Of a stretch of 64,000 nucleotides of DNA, positions 12,761 through 22,768 are shown in pieces. The notes under the pieces were generated by a model, which made no database searches, was not told the DNA's origin, and saw only the letters and a list, made by a program, of their open reading frames with translations. A program made the translations under genes and the position numbers. Numbering within the stretch: position 1 is the stretch's first letter; the number at the start of each line of letters is the position of its first letter. This DNA comes from an uncultured bacterium (GTDB lineage: Bacteria; Patescibacteriota; Gracilibacteria; Absconditabacterales; Absconditicoccaceae): positions 372,001 through 436,000 of the forward strand of contig CAMVNG010000001.1 in assembly GCA_947168815.1 (NCBI GenBank), read 5' to 3'.

Positions 12761-15406
12761 CTATCATAGCAAAGCCAAATTCTTTTTTAATTTTTCTATC
12801 TTTTGAAGATAATCTGCCTTATTATTAACTTCTCTCTCAATGATTTGAGCAGGAGCTTTAAACATGAAGACTCCATCATTTAATTTTCTTTCACAAGAAG
12901 CTAATCAATTCTCTAATTTAGCTATTTGATCTAGAATCTTTTTCTTTTCAGCTTCTGTATCTAACAAACCTAACAAAGGAACAATAAGTTCAGATTTACC
13001 AACAACTCTGAATCCAGATAAATCAGGTTTTTGAATATCTGCACCAAAGTCTAATGAAGATAACTTAGCCAATTTCATTAAGAATGATTTATTATTCTCT
13101 AATATCTTAATTTCTTCAGCATCATTAGTTCTTACAAGAGCTGGTACTTCTTTACCAGGATTAATATTAGCTTCAGCTCTTATATTTCTAAATGCAGTAA
13201 TAGCTTCTTGTAACCAATTCATAGATTTCTCAATTTCTTCAGAAATTTGGCTCTCATCAGCTTTAGGGAATGCTTGAAGCATAATAGTTTCTCCTTCAAC
13301 TTTTAATTGTTGCCATAATTCTTCAGTAATGAATGGCATAAATGGATGAAGAAGTCTTAATGCATGTTCTAATACATCCCATAGAACATATTGAGCTGTT
13401 TGCTTACTCTTAACATCTTCGTTCATATATAATCTAACTTTAGCCATTTCAACGTACCAGTCACAGAAATCTCATCTAATGAACTCGTACACTGTTTTAG
13501 CAGCTTCATCAAGAGTATATTTTTCTAAGTAATCTTGAGTTTCTTTGATAGCTGAATTTAATCTAGAATAAATCCAGTGATCTACTAATTCTAATTGTAA
13601 ATCTTCTTTCTTTATAGCCTTAGGATCAAATTCTTCAAGGTTCATAAGCACGAAGTTAGTAGCATTCCATACCTTGTTTGCAAAGTTTCTTCCCATTTCG
13701 ATTAATTTCTCTGAAAAGTATACATCTTGTCCTGCAGAAGTATTATAAATCATTGTGAATCTGATAGCATCAGCACCATATTCATCAATAAGCTTCAATG
13801 GATCAGGAGAGTTACCTAATGATTTAGACATTTTACGTCCTAATTCATCTCTAACGATTCCGTGGAAGAATACATTATGGAATGGCACATCTTTCATTTC
13901 ATATAATCCCATCATTACCATTCTAGCAACCCGGAAAAAGATAATATCAGCTCAAGTTACAAGAGTAGAAGTAGGATAGAAGTGTTCAAGAAGTTCAGTC
14001 TTCTCAGGCCATCCCATTGTAGAGAAAGGCCATAGAGCAGAAGAGAACCAAGTGTCTAGTACATCTTCTTCTTGTGTAAGCTCAACGGCTTTACCATAAT
14101 TTTCTTTAGCTTGTGCTAGTGCGTCTTCTTCAGACTTAGCAACAAATACTTTTCCATCTGGTCCATACCACGCAGGAATTCTATGTCACCACCAAATTTG
14201 TCTAGAAATACACCAGTCTCTAATATTTTCAAGCCAGTGATAGTATACTTTAATCCATCTTTCAGGTTGAATCTTAATCTTTCAGCTCTTAACTGCTTCT
14301 AATGCAGGTTTAGCAAGAGGTTGCATTCTAACAAACCATTGTCTAGAAACTCTAGGTTCAATAATAGTATTACATCTATAACAATGACCTACAGCATGAT
14401 TATGAGGTCTAACTTTTACCAAGTATCCTCATTTTTCCAAATCTTCAACGATTCTATCTCTTGCTTCAAAACGATCTAATCATTGATATTTACCTCAATT
14501 CTCATTGATTTTTCCATCAGGAGTGAAAATATTAATAATATCCAATCCTGTTCTCTTTCCTACTTCAAAATCGTTAGGATCGTGTGCAGGAGTCATTTTT
14601 ACAACTCAAGTTCCAAATTCCCTATCAACATATTCATCAGCAACGATAGGAATCTCTTTATTAACTAATGGTAATAATACTTTTTTACCAATTAAGTGTT
14701 GATATCTTGGATCATCTGGATGAACAGCAACTCAAGTATCTCATAACATAGTCTCAGGTCTCGTTGTTGCTAGAATAAGCCTTTCATCAGTTCAAACAAT
14801 AGGATAAGCAATTTCCCAAAAATGTCATTCTGTGTCTATGTGCTCAACCTCATCATCAGCCAATGCTGTTCAACATCTAGGACATCGATTAACCATATAT
14901 TCTCACTGATAAATAAGATTATCATTATATAATTTTACAAAAATCTCTCTTACGGCAGCAGAAAGTCATTCATCCATAGTGAACCTTTCTTTTTCCCAAT
15001 CAAGAGATGCTCAAAGCTTTCTCTGTTGTTGAGTAATAATTCCACCATGCTTTCTTTTCCATTCCCAAGTTCTTTCAATGAAAGCTTCTCTTCATAAATC
15101 TTCTTTAGTTTTCCCTTCTTCTGCTAATGCTCTTTCAACTTTATTTTGAGTAGCAATACCAGCATGATCTGTACCTGGCATCCAAAGAGTATTATATCAT
15201 GACATTCTCTTCCATCTTACTAATACATCTTGAATAGCTTCATCAAGAACGTGTCCCATATGAAGTATTCCAGTTACGTTTGGAGGTGGAATAACAATAG
15301 AAAAATTATCTTTTTCAGGATTTGTTGTTGCTCTAAAATATCATTTTTCTTCCCAAATTTTTCACCATTTTCACTCAATATCATTAGGATTATATTTATC
15401 TAACAT
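12761..15406 (-). CDS. valS: Valyl-tRNA synthetase
   Basis: 881 residues, full length. The HIGH motif is ILHMGH, the family marker [11 protein letters not shown] distinguishes ValRS from IleRS/LeuRS, and the second signature is [14 protein letters not shown]. The editing CP1 domain, anticodon-binding domain and C-terminal coiled-coil arm (from about residue 815) are all present. TGA-Gly codons are common near both ends but very rare between about 12905 and 13921. It has its own terminator at 12713-12748. Confidence 0.95.
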
Positions 15407-15589
15407 ATTACTTAATTAAAAAAAATAAAAAATCAGATTCAACTAATTAATACAGACCGAATAACTAAATCTTCCTAAAAATATTCTCATAATTTAAACA
15501 AAAATAAAGCAATAAAGATATTAGTAATCATAAAAGAAAATTCAAGACCTAAGCCCTGAATTTTATTATACAAATAACTATAAATTACA

Positions 15590-16204
15590 CTATGAATAAT
15601 CCTTATTATCCAAATATTCTTTCACAACTTCGCTCATCGCCTCAACAAGAACTGTGAACCTTTCATTATCCTCAGATAAATCTTTTTCAACTTGTTGCTT
15701 CTGTCTTGAAAGAAAATCCTCTTTCATCATCATCAACTTTCTAACTTGTTTCTTAGGAGAATTAACATCAGCAAATGGAAATTCCGTATCAAATTCCAAT
15801 TTAATCAGAATATCTCATTTACCAGTAACTTTATCCCAGAAACCATTTTGATTCCAAGAAATAGTGTTTATTTTATTCCAAGAAAAAATCTCCGTTTTAT
15901 ATTCTAGCAATCAATCCCAAAGAAAAAAAGTTATATTATCCTTAGAAAGGATCAAACAATCCAAATAAAGATTCAAAAAATCGATTACTCGTTTTGCAAA
16001 TAATATTAATCAAAGAATTCAAAAGACCCATTTCCAATATTCTGCAGGATTACTTTGATCAAGAAGAGCAAAAATCACATAAAGAAGAAAAAGAAGTACA
16101 ATCGTTATAATTGCCTTCTTTATATAAACCACACTGCTGTGTCCAATAATTCGTTGTGTATCCTTGGTATCTACATATTTTTTAATAAGTACATTTCTTA
16201 ACAT
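15590..16204 (-). CDS. Membrane protein with PH-like domain
   Basis: 204 residues. Two adjacent hydrophobic helices (about residues 31-51 and 58-80) follow a short cytoplasmic start. They are followed by a beta-rich stretch that resembles a bacterial PH domain (CLILSKDNITFFLWDGLLEYKTEIF), then a charged helical tail. This layout is like the bPH2/YdbS-type membrane proteins, but similarity is structural rather than motif-based. Upstream of valS with a 183-base gap. Function unknown. Confidence 0.6.
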
Positions 16205-16247
16205 TAATAAAATGACTTGTTAATAAAATCCAAGAATAAAATCTTTC

Positions 16248-16478
16248 CTATTTCTTTGATTGAGCTGCCTCAATTCTCTTTTGTTTCTCTAAGTATTTTT
16301 CCATCATACCTTTAATTGGTTTTTTAACAACTCTATCTTTGTTAAAAACAGGATGACATTGATAACATGTTTCAACTTTAATAGGTCCTGGAACAGTAGT
16401 ATTAATCTTAAAGCTAGCTCAACAAATGCAGTTAACTTCAACATCCTTATAATACTGTGCATGAATTCCTTTTTTCAT
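16248..16478 (-). CDS. rpmE: 50S ribosomal protein L31
   Basis: 76 residues. It starts MKKGIHAQYYKDVEV and carries four zinc-ligand cysteines as CIC and CYQC with the family CHPVF segment, so it is the zinc-binding form. It binds at the subunit interface. It is followed downstream by the PH-like membrane protein and preceded by the RNHCP gene. Confidence 0.92.
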
Positions 16479-16564
16479 AATACACACTTTAAGAAAATTA
16501 AAATTTTCCGAACAAAATAAATATACTTTTTTACCCTAAAGTATCAAGACAATTAATAAGTTTT

Positions 16565-16873
16565 TTAAATTTTTGAACGATACTTTTCAACATATAATGG
16601 TAAATCTAAAATATTATCATCATCAGCTCTCTTATTCCAATGTTGCTTTCAACATTTAGAACAAGAGAATAAAATTCTATATTCACCATTCTTCATCTCA
16701 TAAGAAATAGGATACATCACTCAATGGCAATCGGTATTCCTATCTCATGGTATATCTCAATCAACATGAAGAGAGACAAAACAATAAGGACAATGATTTC
16801 TACATGTCTTTGAGGCCTTTCTAACCAATTTTCAACATCAAATACAAACAAACTCCTCATTAATCGTCTTCAT
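16565..16873 (-). CDS. RNHCP domain protein
   Basis: 102 residues. The N-terminal zinc ribbon reads CIGCGK...CRNHCPYC, giving the RNHCP motif itself, followed by SLHVDGDIPGDR, a CHG, and a second CSKCG pair near residue 78. The RNHCP family is small and uncharacterised; the cysteines imply zinc binding and its place among ribosomal genes hints at RNA binding. A TGA-Gly lies in the first CxxCG. Confidence 0.85.
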
Positions 16874-16920
16874 TGTCAAAACAAAAAATAATAAAAAAAA
16901 TCTCAACAAACATTCAACTT

Positions 16921-16992
16921 GGGGTAGCTGGGGATCGAACCCAGGACCACCAGCTTAAAAGGCTGTTGCTCTACCGACTGAGCTACTACCCC
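16921..16992 (-). tRNA. tRNA-Lys (anticodon UUU)
   Basis: Minus strand, 72 bases. Acceptor stem GGGGTAG/CTACCCC, D arm with AGCTCAGTCGGTAGAGC, anticodon loop CTTTTAA with TTT anticodon, variable loop, and T arm with GGTTCGATCC. The 3' CCA is not encoded. It lies between rpmB and the RNHCP gene. Confidence 0.97.
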
Positions 16993-17073
16993 ACAAGAAT
17001 GTTAACTTGAGATTTTCATAGTATGTGTAATATAAGTTTTTCCTTACCTATTTCAAGATTAATTGCCCAAAAA

Positions 17074-17262
17074 TTACATAAAACCCTTGAACTTTTTATA
17101 AAGTCTTGAGTTAATTTTTACTTTAACCTTACTTCAGTCTTCAAGTCTAACCCATTTATCAATCAAGTTAACCTTAAACTGTCTTTTTCAAGCTCTCATT
17201 GAATGAGATCTTGTTTGTCCAGATCTTGTTTTTCTACCTGTAAAATAACATATTCTAGCCAT
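17074..17262 (-). CDS. rpmB: 50S ribosomal protein L28
   Basis: 62 residues. MARICYFTGRKTRSGQTRSHSM matches the L28 start (family: ..C.ITGK....GN.VSHS), followed by the basic KRQFKVNL segment and the VKVKINSRLYK C-terminus. It has only one Cys near the N-terminus, so no zinc knuckle. The tRNA-Lys gene follows downstream. Confidence 0.9.
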
Positions 17263-17298
17263 GATTATTACAACACAATAAAGATAAAAGTACTAAAA

Positions 17299-17913
17299 CT
17301 ATTCTGCAGCTGGAGCAGATGCCTCTCAAGCTGTAGCAGCATCCTCAGTTGAAGTTGTTTCTTCTTCATCTGAAAGTTCTACAACAGTAACAACTGGTTG
17401 TTCTGCATCATCAACAATTCTAACCTTACTTGAAACCTGAAGATCTTTAACAAAGATAACATCATTAGCAGTCTCAATTTTAGAGATATCAATTTCGATA
17501 TTATGAGGAAGATCTTGAGGGAATGCCTCAACTTCAACAACATCCTTAACAAGTTGAATCTTTCATTCATTCAACTTTTCAACCTTAGACTCTCCAACCA
17601 AAACAACAGGCACTGAAGCGGTAACCTTTTCATTTTGATTTACAGCCAAGAAATCTACAGAAAGAACTTCATCAGTAACAGGATCTAATTGCATATCATG
17701 CAAAAGAACCAATTGATTGATAGCTCATGTTAACTCAATAGGAGCTGAGAATCAAGCAACTCTATATACTTTAATGAAATCATTTTTTAAACAGCTTAGA
17801 AGCACAGGGGTTTCTAATGTCTTTCAATATACTACTCCAGGAAGTTGTCCATCTCTTCTTAAACCTTTAACAGCTTTTCCAGTTGCAGTACGAGCCTGAA
17901 CAGTAAGTTTCAT
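17299..17913 (-). CDS. rplY: 50S ribosomal protein L25 (CTC form)
   Basis: 204 residues. N-terminal L25 domain (MKLTVQARTATGKAVKGLRRDGQLPGVVYGK) and the longer C-terminal TL5/CTC beta domain with VDFLAV and FPQDLPHNIEID. It binds 5S rRNA. The tail is acidic and rich in Ala/Thr/Glu. It sits directly upstream of rpmB, 36 bases away, and downstream of rplS. Confidence 0.93.
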
Positions 17914-17939
17914 TACAAAATACAACAAAATCTAAAATA

Positions 17940-18320
17940 TTACTTCAACAAATCTGTATCCCTTTTATCTGCAGTAATTTTACTCTTCATTCTAGCAGAT
18001 TTACCAATTTTTTCTCTAATATAGTAGAGTTTAGATCTTCTAATCTTATATTCATCAAGCAAAAGAACTTTTTCAAATTTAGGAAAAGAAAGTGGATATA
18101 CCTTTTCAATAGTTTGTCATGCTGCAAGTCATCTAATTGTGAATGTACCATCAGCACAACCAGGTTTCTTAACCTTAATTACAAGTCCTTTAAACTTCCA
18201 AATTCTCTCAGTAGATCATTCTCCAACTTTTTCGTGAAGTTCAATCTGCATTCCTGTCTTTACAGGCAAAATTTTATATCCATTGGTATCAGAGAGATAC
18301 TTCAATCTTTCATGATTCAT
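17940..18320 (-). CDS. rplS: 50S ribosomal protein L19
   Basis: 126 residues. Contains the L19 core: GMQIELHEKVGEGSTERIWKF, FEGLV-like segment KFKGLVIKVK, FTIRGLAAGQTIEKVYPL and the signature VLLLDEYKIRRSKLYYIRE. Three of the conserved glycines are TGA-encoded. Located at the 30S-50S interface in known ribosomes. Part of the minus-strand ribosomal run 19706-17074. Confidence 0.95.
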
Positions 18321-18346
18321 TCTTTATACTATCTATCAAGATAAAA

Positions 18347-18493
18347 TTATTTAGTTCCCTTACTATTCATAACTTTTGCCTTCCATTTTCTTTGTTGCTC
18401 CAACATTTTTCTTACATCCATAACTACTACCTTTTCAACTCTAGTAAGCGCCTTATTGAGTTTTCTCTTTGCATTAGTCCTAAGTCTTGCCAT
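18347..18493 (-). CDS. Very small basic protein (48 residues), unknown
   Basis: 48 residues: MARLRTNAKRKLNKALTRVE then a second helix VRKMLEQQRKWKAKV, almost entirely helical and strongly basic, like a ribosomal protein or RNA-binding peptide. I could not match it to a known r-protein family. It sits between rplS (26 bases downstream) and the next small basic gene (4 bases upstream), in a ribosomal operon, which is the main reason to believe it is real. Confidence 0.6.
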   Translation of the reverse strand: MARLRTNAKRKLNKALTRVEKVVVMDVRKMLEQQRKWKAKVMNSKGTK

Positions 18494-18497
18494 GGAA

Positions 18498-18764
18498 TTA
18501 TGATATTTTAGATGATAAATGAGAAAGTCCTCTTCTTTCAAGAACTTCTTGAATTTTCTGCTGTTTAATACCATATTTCTTTAGTTTTGCAGCAGCCTTC
18601 ATTTTAGCATTTTTTACCCAAGCAGTGAGTCCTTCTTTTTCTTCCTTCTTTAGGACATTGATATAACTATCAACTGCTTTTTCATTTTTAAGCCCTGTCT
18701 TTTTTCTGTGCAAATTTAATGCCTTAAGAAAGTGCTTAATTTTTCTTCCGTTGGTATCTCACAT
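18498..18764 (-). CDS. Small basic protein (88 residues), unknown
   Basis: 88 residues, lysine-rich and predicted helical throughout, with the C-terminal segment VLERRGLSHLSSKIS. It begins MGDTNGRKIKHFLKA, where the first Gly is TGA. No known ribosomal family fits clearly; a weak likeness of the start to uS15 is not enough. It lies 34 bases downstream of rpsG and 4 bases upstream of the 48-residue gene, so a ribosome-associated role is likely by context only. Confidence 0.65.
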
Positions 18765-18798
18765 TCTATCGTAGAAACAAAAATAAATTTAACATAAA

Positions 18799-19254
18799 CT
18801 AATTAATATATTTAGCCATATAAGCAAATGCCTTATTAGCTTCAGCCATTCTATGAGCTTCTTCCTTCTTTTTAACAGCTGCTCATTGATTAGAATATGC
18901 AGCCAACATTTCTTCAGATAATCTCTTATACATTGGTTTTCCACTCTTAGATCTAGCAGCATCTAGAATCCATTTAGTAGCAAAAAAGAATCTCTTATCT
19001 GCTTTTACCTCAACTGGAACTTGATATACAGCACCTCAAATTCTCTTAGACTTAATCATAATAGTTGGAGATGCATTCTCAATAGCTGTTCTAACAACAA
19101 CAGCTGGATTCATGTGTCCACTTGCTTTAATATCTTTTAATGTGTCTGCATATATTTTTTTTGCAACACTCTTTTTACCATGTTTCATGATAAAGTTGAT
19201 AAGCTTTTCTTCATAATCGAAAGTATCCAAAGCTTTATTTTTAATCACTGCCAT
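18799..19254 (-). CDS. rpsG: 30S ribosomal protein S7
   Basis: 151 residues. It contains the S7 core: [57 protein letters not shown] and ANKAFAYMAKY. It nucleates folding of the 3' domain of 16S rRNA. The usual MPR..P start is replaced by MAVIKNKALDTF. ATG at 19254 is preferred over one at 19266. It follows rpsL as in the str operon, but fusA and tuf do not follow. Confidence 0.96.
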
Positions 19255-19283
19255 AGGAAATAACAAAATACAAATTAAAAAAA

Positions 19284-19706
19284 CTATTTACCAGCTTTAG
19301 GCCTTTTTGCACCATAAAGTGATCTACTTTGCTTTCTGTTTGCAACAGCATTAGCATCATATTTTCCTCTAACAATATGATATCTTACTCATGGTAAATC
19401 CTTAACTCTACCTCCTCTTACAAGAACAACACTGTGCTCCTGAAGTGAATGAGCCTCACCTGGAATATATGCCAAAACTTCTGCTCCATTAGATAATCTT
19501 ACCTTTGCAAATTTTCTTTGAGCTGAATTTGGTTTTTTAGGACCCATTACAGATACTTTTAGACAAACACCTCTTTTAAATGGAGCTGGTTGTGCTACTT
19601 TTTTATTTCCCTTAAGCTTATTAACTCCAAATTGTAATACAGGAGCCTTAGACTTAAAAGTTTTCTTTGTTCTTCACTTTTTAATAAGTTGATTAATCGT
19701 TGGCAT
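19284..19706 (-). CDS. rpsL: 30S ribosomal protein S12
   Basis: 140 residues. [17 protein letters not shown] start, [44 protein letters not shown] and [12 protein letters not shown]. The Gly of KKGR and of DLPGVRYH are TGA codons; both are invariant in S12, which makes this gene one of the cleanest witnesses for UGA = Gly. The lysines whose mutation gives streptomycin resistance (PKKPNS, DLPGV region) are in wild-type form as far as can be seen. The promoter is at 19748-19775. Confidence 0.97.
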
Positions 19707-19747
19707 TATTTTCCAAGAAAACAAATAATAAAAACACAGTGAAATAA

Positions 19748-19775
19748 TATATACAAAATTCCCAACCAAAATCAA
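19748..19775 (-). promoter_or_regulatory. Promoter for the rpsL-rpsG ribosomal run
   Basis: Minus strand: TTGATT (19770-19775), 16-base spacer, TATATA (19748-19753), about 40 bases ahead of the rpsL ATG. The 334-base gap 19707-20040 holds this promoter and the divergent one at 19965-19992. I see no gene or further clear structure in the stretch between them. Confidence 0.55.
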
Positions 19776-19964
19776 GAGAAAATTGAAAAAATAATATTTC
19801 ATTTGTTCATATCTAGTATTATTACAAGATTTTTGGTCGAGAAAAACGAAACAATGCCTGATTTTTAAGAAATAAAAATCAAGAAATCAAGTATGATAAG
19901 CGGAATAACATCATCAAATAAATATCAAAAATCAGCATCAGAACAAAAAGGAGTATCCTTTAAC

Positions 19965-19992
19965 TTGTATTTATATTATCTTTCTCTATTAT
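19965..19992 (+). promoter_or_regulatory. Promoter for the pyruvyl transferase-uvrC pair
   Basis: TTGTAT (19965-19970), 16-base spacer, TATTAT (19987-19992), about 48 bases ahead of the ATG. Confidence 0.5.
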
Positions 19993-20040
19993 ACCAATAA
20001 TATAAATATTCTAACCCCATTTTACAATAAAAAACAATTC

Positions 20041-21078
20041 ATGCAAAAAGGAATTACAGCGACTCCTATAGCATCAATAGACGAATCTAATTTCAAGATA
20101 AAAGGACAAAGAATTCTTATTCTTTGAAACCGATCATATAAAAACATGGGAGATGAATTAATCCTTTTATGAACGACACGTCTGCTTCAAAAACAAGGAA
20201 AGGATGTTGTTATTTCTGCGTATAATCCGAAACGAATTGCCTCTTTTTTCTCACAATTTACAGACTTAAAACCTATAACATATCTCCATGAATTTCCAAA
20301 AGGAATTCGCTCATTTTTAAAATATTTTTTTACAAAAAGAAAAAATGAATTAGAACAATATAAAAATATCGACGCAATCATCATATGATGAGGAGAAATA
20401 TTAACAGAAGAAAGTAAAAATTCTTACCGATATCGGAATATTGCATTACTTCCAATATTAAAAAAATTAGAACACACACCGATATATTTAATGGGTGGAA
20501 TTCAAATTCCACAAAAAAACAGCAATCTAAAACTGTTCAAACGATTGCTCTCAAAAACAGAACATATCTATGCACGTGACCTAGAATCTGTTGAGAACCT
20601 AAAAAATTTCTGATACAAAAACGTTAGTTTTTTCATGGACACATCACGATTTGCTTATCAACGGGAATCTATACAAAAAAATTGTACTAAAGAAAATAAA
20701 ATAGCACTCATCAACTTAAATAAGAATTGAGAGAAATTTTTTGAAGACCTCCTTATTGAATGTGAGAACCTTTTATCATCATGATATACAATTAAATATG
20801 TTCCAATAAGCAAATGAGACAACGACACCTATAACGACATAATTTTCAAAGAAGAGCTCGAGAAAAAACTTTTAACCCACTTTGAAACAATAGATCGAGA
20901 AGAAAATTTTAAAATTTTTTTAGAAGAAGTTAAAAATTCGAATATTATAATCACTTCAAGATTACACTTTTTCCTAATTGCATCATATCTATGAGTAAAA
21001 ACAAAAGTCTATCCATACCAAATGAAAATTCTCAAGATGAAAAAAATTATTCAAGATTACTGAATCTTAGATCAATAA
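20041..21078 (+). CDS. Polysaccharide pyruvyl transferase family protein
   Basis: 345 residues. The N-terminus ILILGNRSYKNMGDELILLGTTRLLQ is the PS_pyruv_trans family start (NxGDELIL), followed by IIIGGGEIL (family: vvvGGG.l), YARDLESVENLK and the C-terminal SRLHFFLIASYLGVKT (family: SRLH...A...G.P). Such enzymes (CsaB, ExoV) add ketal pyruvate to cell-wall polysaccharide, e.g. for anchoring S-layer proteins. Followed by uvrC after 19 bases. Confidence 0.85.
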
Positions 21079-21097
21079 TTTAAAAATTTAGGAAAAC

Positions 21098-22768
21098 ATG
21101 GAAACAATAAATCTATCGCATTATCCTCAATCTCCATGAGTATATATCTTTAAAGACAAAAGAGACAATATACTTTACATATGAAAAGCTAAAAACTTAA
21201 AAAAAAGAATATCTCAATATTTTTCACCTTGAAGTGTTTGGAAACAAGAAATGGTTGCCCAAGCAGAAAAAATAGAATTTATAATAGTAGAAAATGAAAG
21301 TGAAAGCCTATATTTAGAATCAAATCTAATAAAAAAGCATCTTCCACCTTTCAACAATATGTTAAAATGAGCAAATGCTTATGCTTATATCAAACTCACA
21401 AAACATCCAATACCACAAATTTTCATAACTAGAAAAAAAATTAACGACTGAGCTACCTATATATGACCAAAGCACAACACAAGAGAACTAAAGAAATTTC
21501 TTCAATATCTAAGACAAATTATACAATATAGAACATGTCCACTCTCTCAATTCAATCAATGAAAAGTATGTTCTGATTATTACTTCTGACTCTGCAAATG
21601 ACGATGTAATGGAAAAACCGAAGAACCCGATTATCCAAAACTAATCACTTCCTTCTTCAAAGGGAATACAAAACCAATAGAACAAAAAATAAAAATTCTC
21701 ATTGATGAAGCGATAAAAGTTGAAAATTTTGAATGGGCTGCTAAATTAAGAGATATATACCTACAAATATGAAATTTTACAGAAAAACAATCAATTGAAT
21801 TTGCAAAATCATTCAGTTGATATCTTTTACAAATACGTGAAATTGGAACTCGAAGAGTTTATGTCCTCCTACATTTTTATGAAGGAAAAATGATAGACAT
21901 TATTCGTCACCATTTTGAAAAAGATGAAATAGATCAAGATACCATGTTAGCAAGTTTCAGTTCTGAATTCTGAGAATTTAAAAAAGAAAATTGATACTAT
22001 GCAACAACCCATTTCACACGAACAAAATGAGAAGAAAAAGAAATGCTACAGCTATTCAACGATTTCTTCGATTCATATCTCCTAGTTAACACAATTCAAT
22101 GAAGCTGAATAATTAATGAGCTCCTCAAAACATTACAAAATCGTTATTCTTTATCAAATTTTCCATACCAAGTTGAATGTCTTGATATCTCTCACCTTTG
22201 AGGAGATCGAACATCATGATGATTAAGCGCTATTACCTGATGATTACCCGATAAAAAATGGTATAGAAAATATAAAATAATTACATCAAAAAATGATGAC
22301 TATCTTTCTCTAAAAGAAGTATTAATAAGAAGATTTAAAATTTCAGGAATCAAAGGAACTTCTTCCCAAGAAAGAGAAAGCAATGTATTTCATTTACCAG
22401 ATGTCTTTATTCTTGACGGATGAAAAGGCCAACTAGGAATATTAAATGAATTATTAAAAGAATATCCACAATTCCAAAAAATTATAGACAATGTCCAATT
22501 TTGTTCTTTGGGAAAATGAGAAGCAAGACATAAAGCCACAATTGGAAAAACATCAAAAAAAACGAACGAACAAATAGGTGAAAAACTCTATACACGAAAC
22601 AACTGAAAAATAATAGAAAATGATTTCACATATGATGATGCAGATAAAATACTAATAAAACTAAGAGATGAAGCTCATAGATTCTCAAATGCGTACAGAA
22701 AAAAACAAGAAGAAATATCGTTTAAAAAAGAAAAGGAAAAAATCGAAAAGAAAAAGAAAAAATTATAA
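21098..22768 (+). CDS. uvrC: Excinuclease ABC subunit C, lacking the C-terminal HhH
   Basis: 556 residues. GIY-YIG nuclease at the N-terminus (PGVYIFKDKRDNILYIGKAK), a UVR segment (KVENFEWAAKLRD), and the RNase H-like C-terminal nuclease with CLDISHLGGDRTSGG, ILDGGKGQL and RDEAHRFS. It makes both incisions in nucleotide excision repair with UvrA/UvrB. After RDEAHRFSNAYRKKQEE there is only a short basic tail: the tandem helix-hairpin-helix of typical UvrC is missing. The stop codon overlaps that of convergent dnaE by 6 bases. Confidence 0.93.

Noticed and set aside
12905-15406. valS as a pseudogene broken into several pieces
   Set aside because: All breaks are TGA codons at glycine positions; the gene is intact under code 25.
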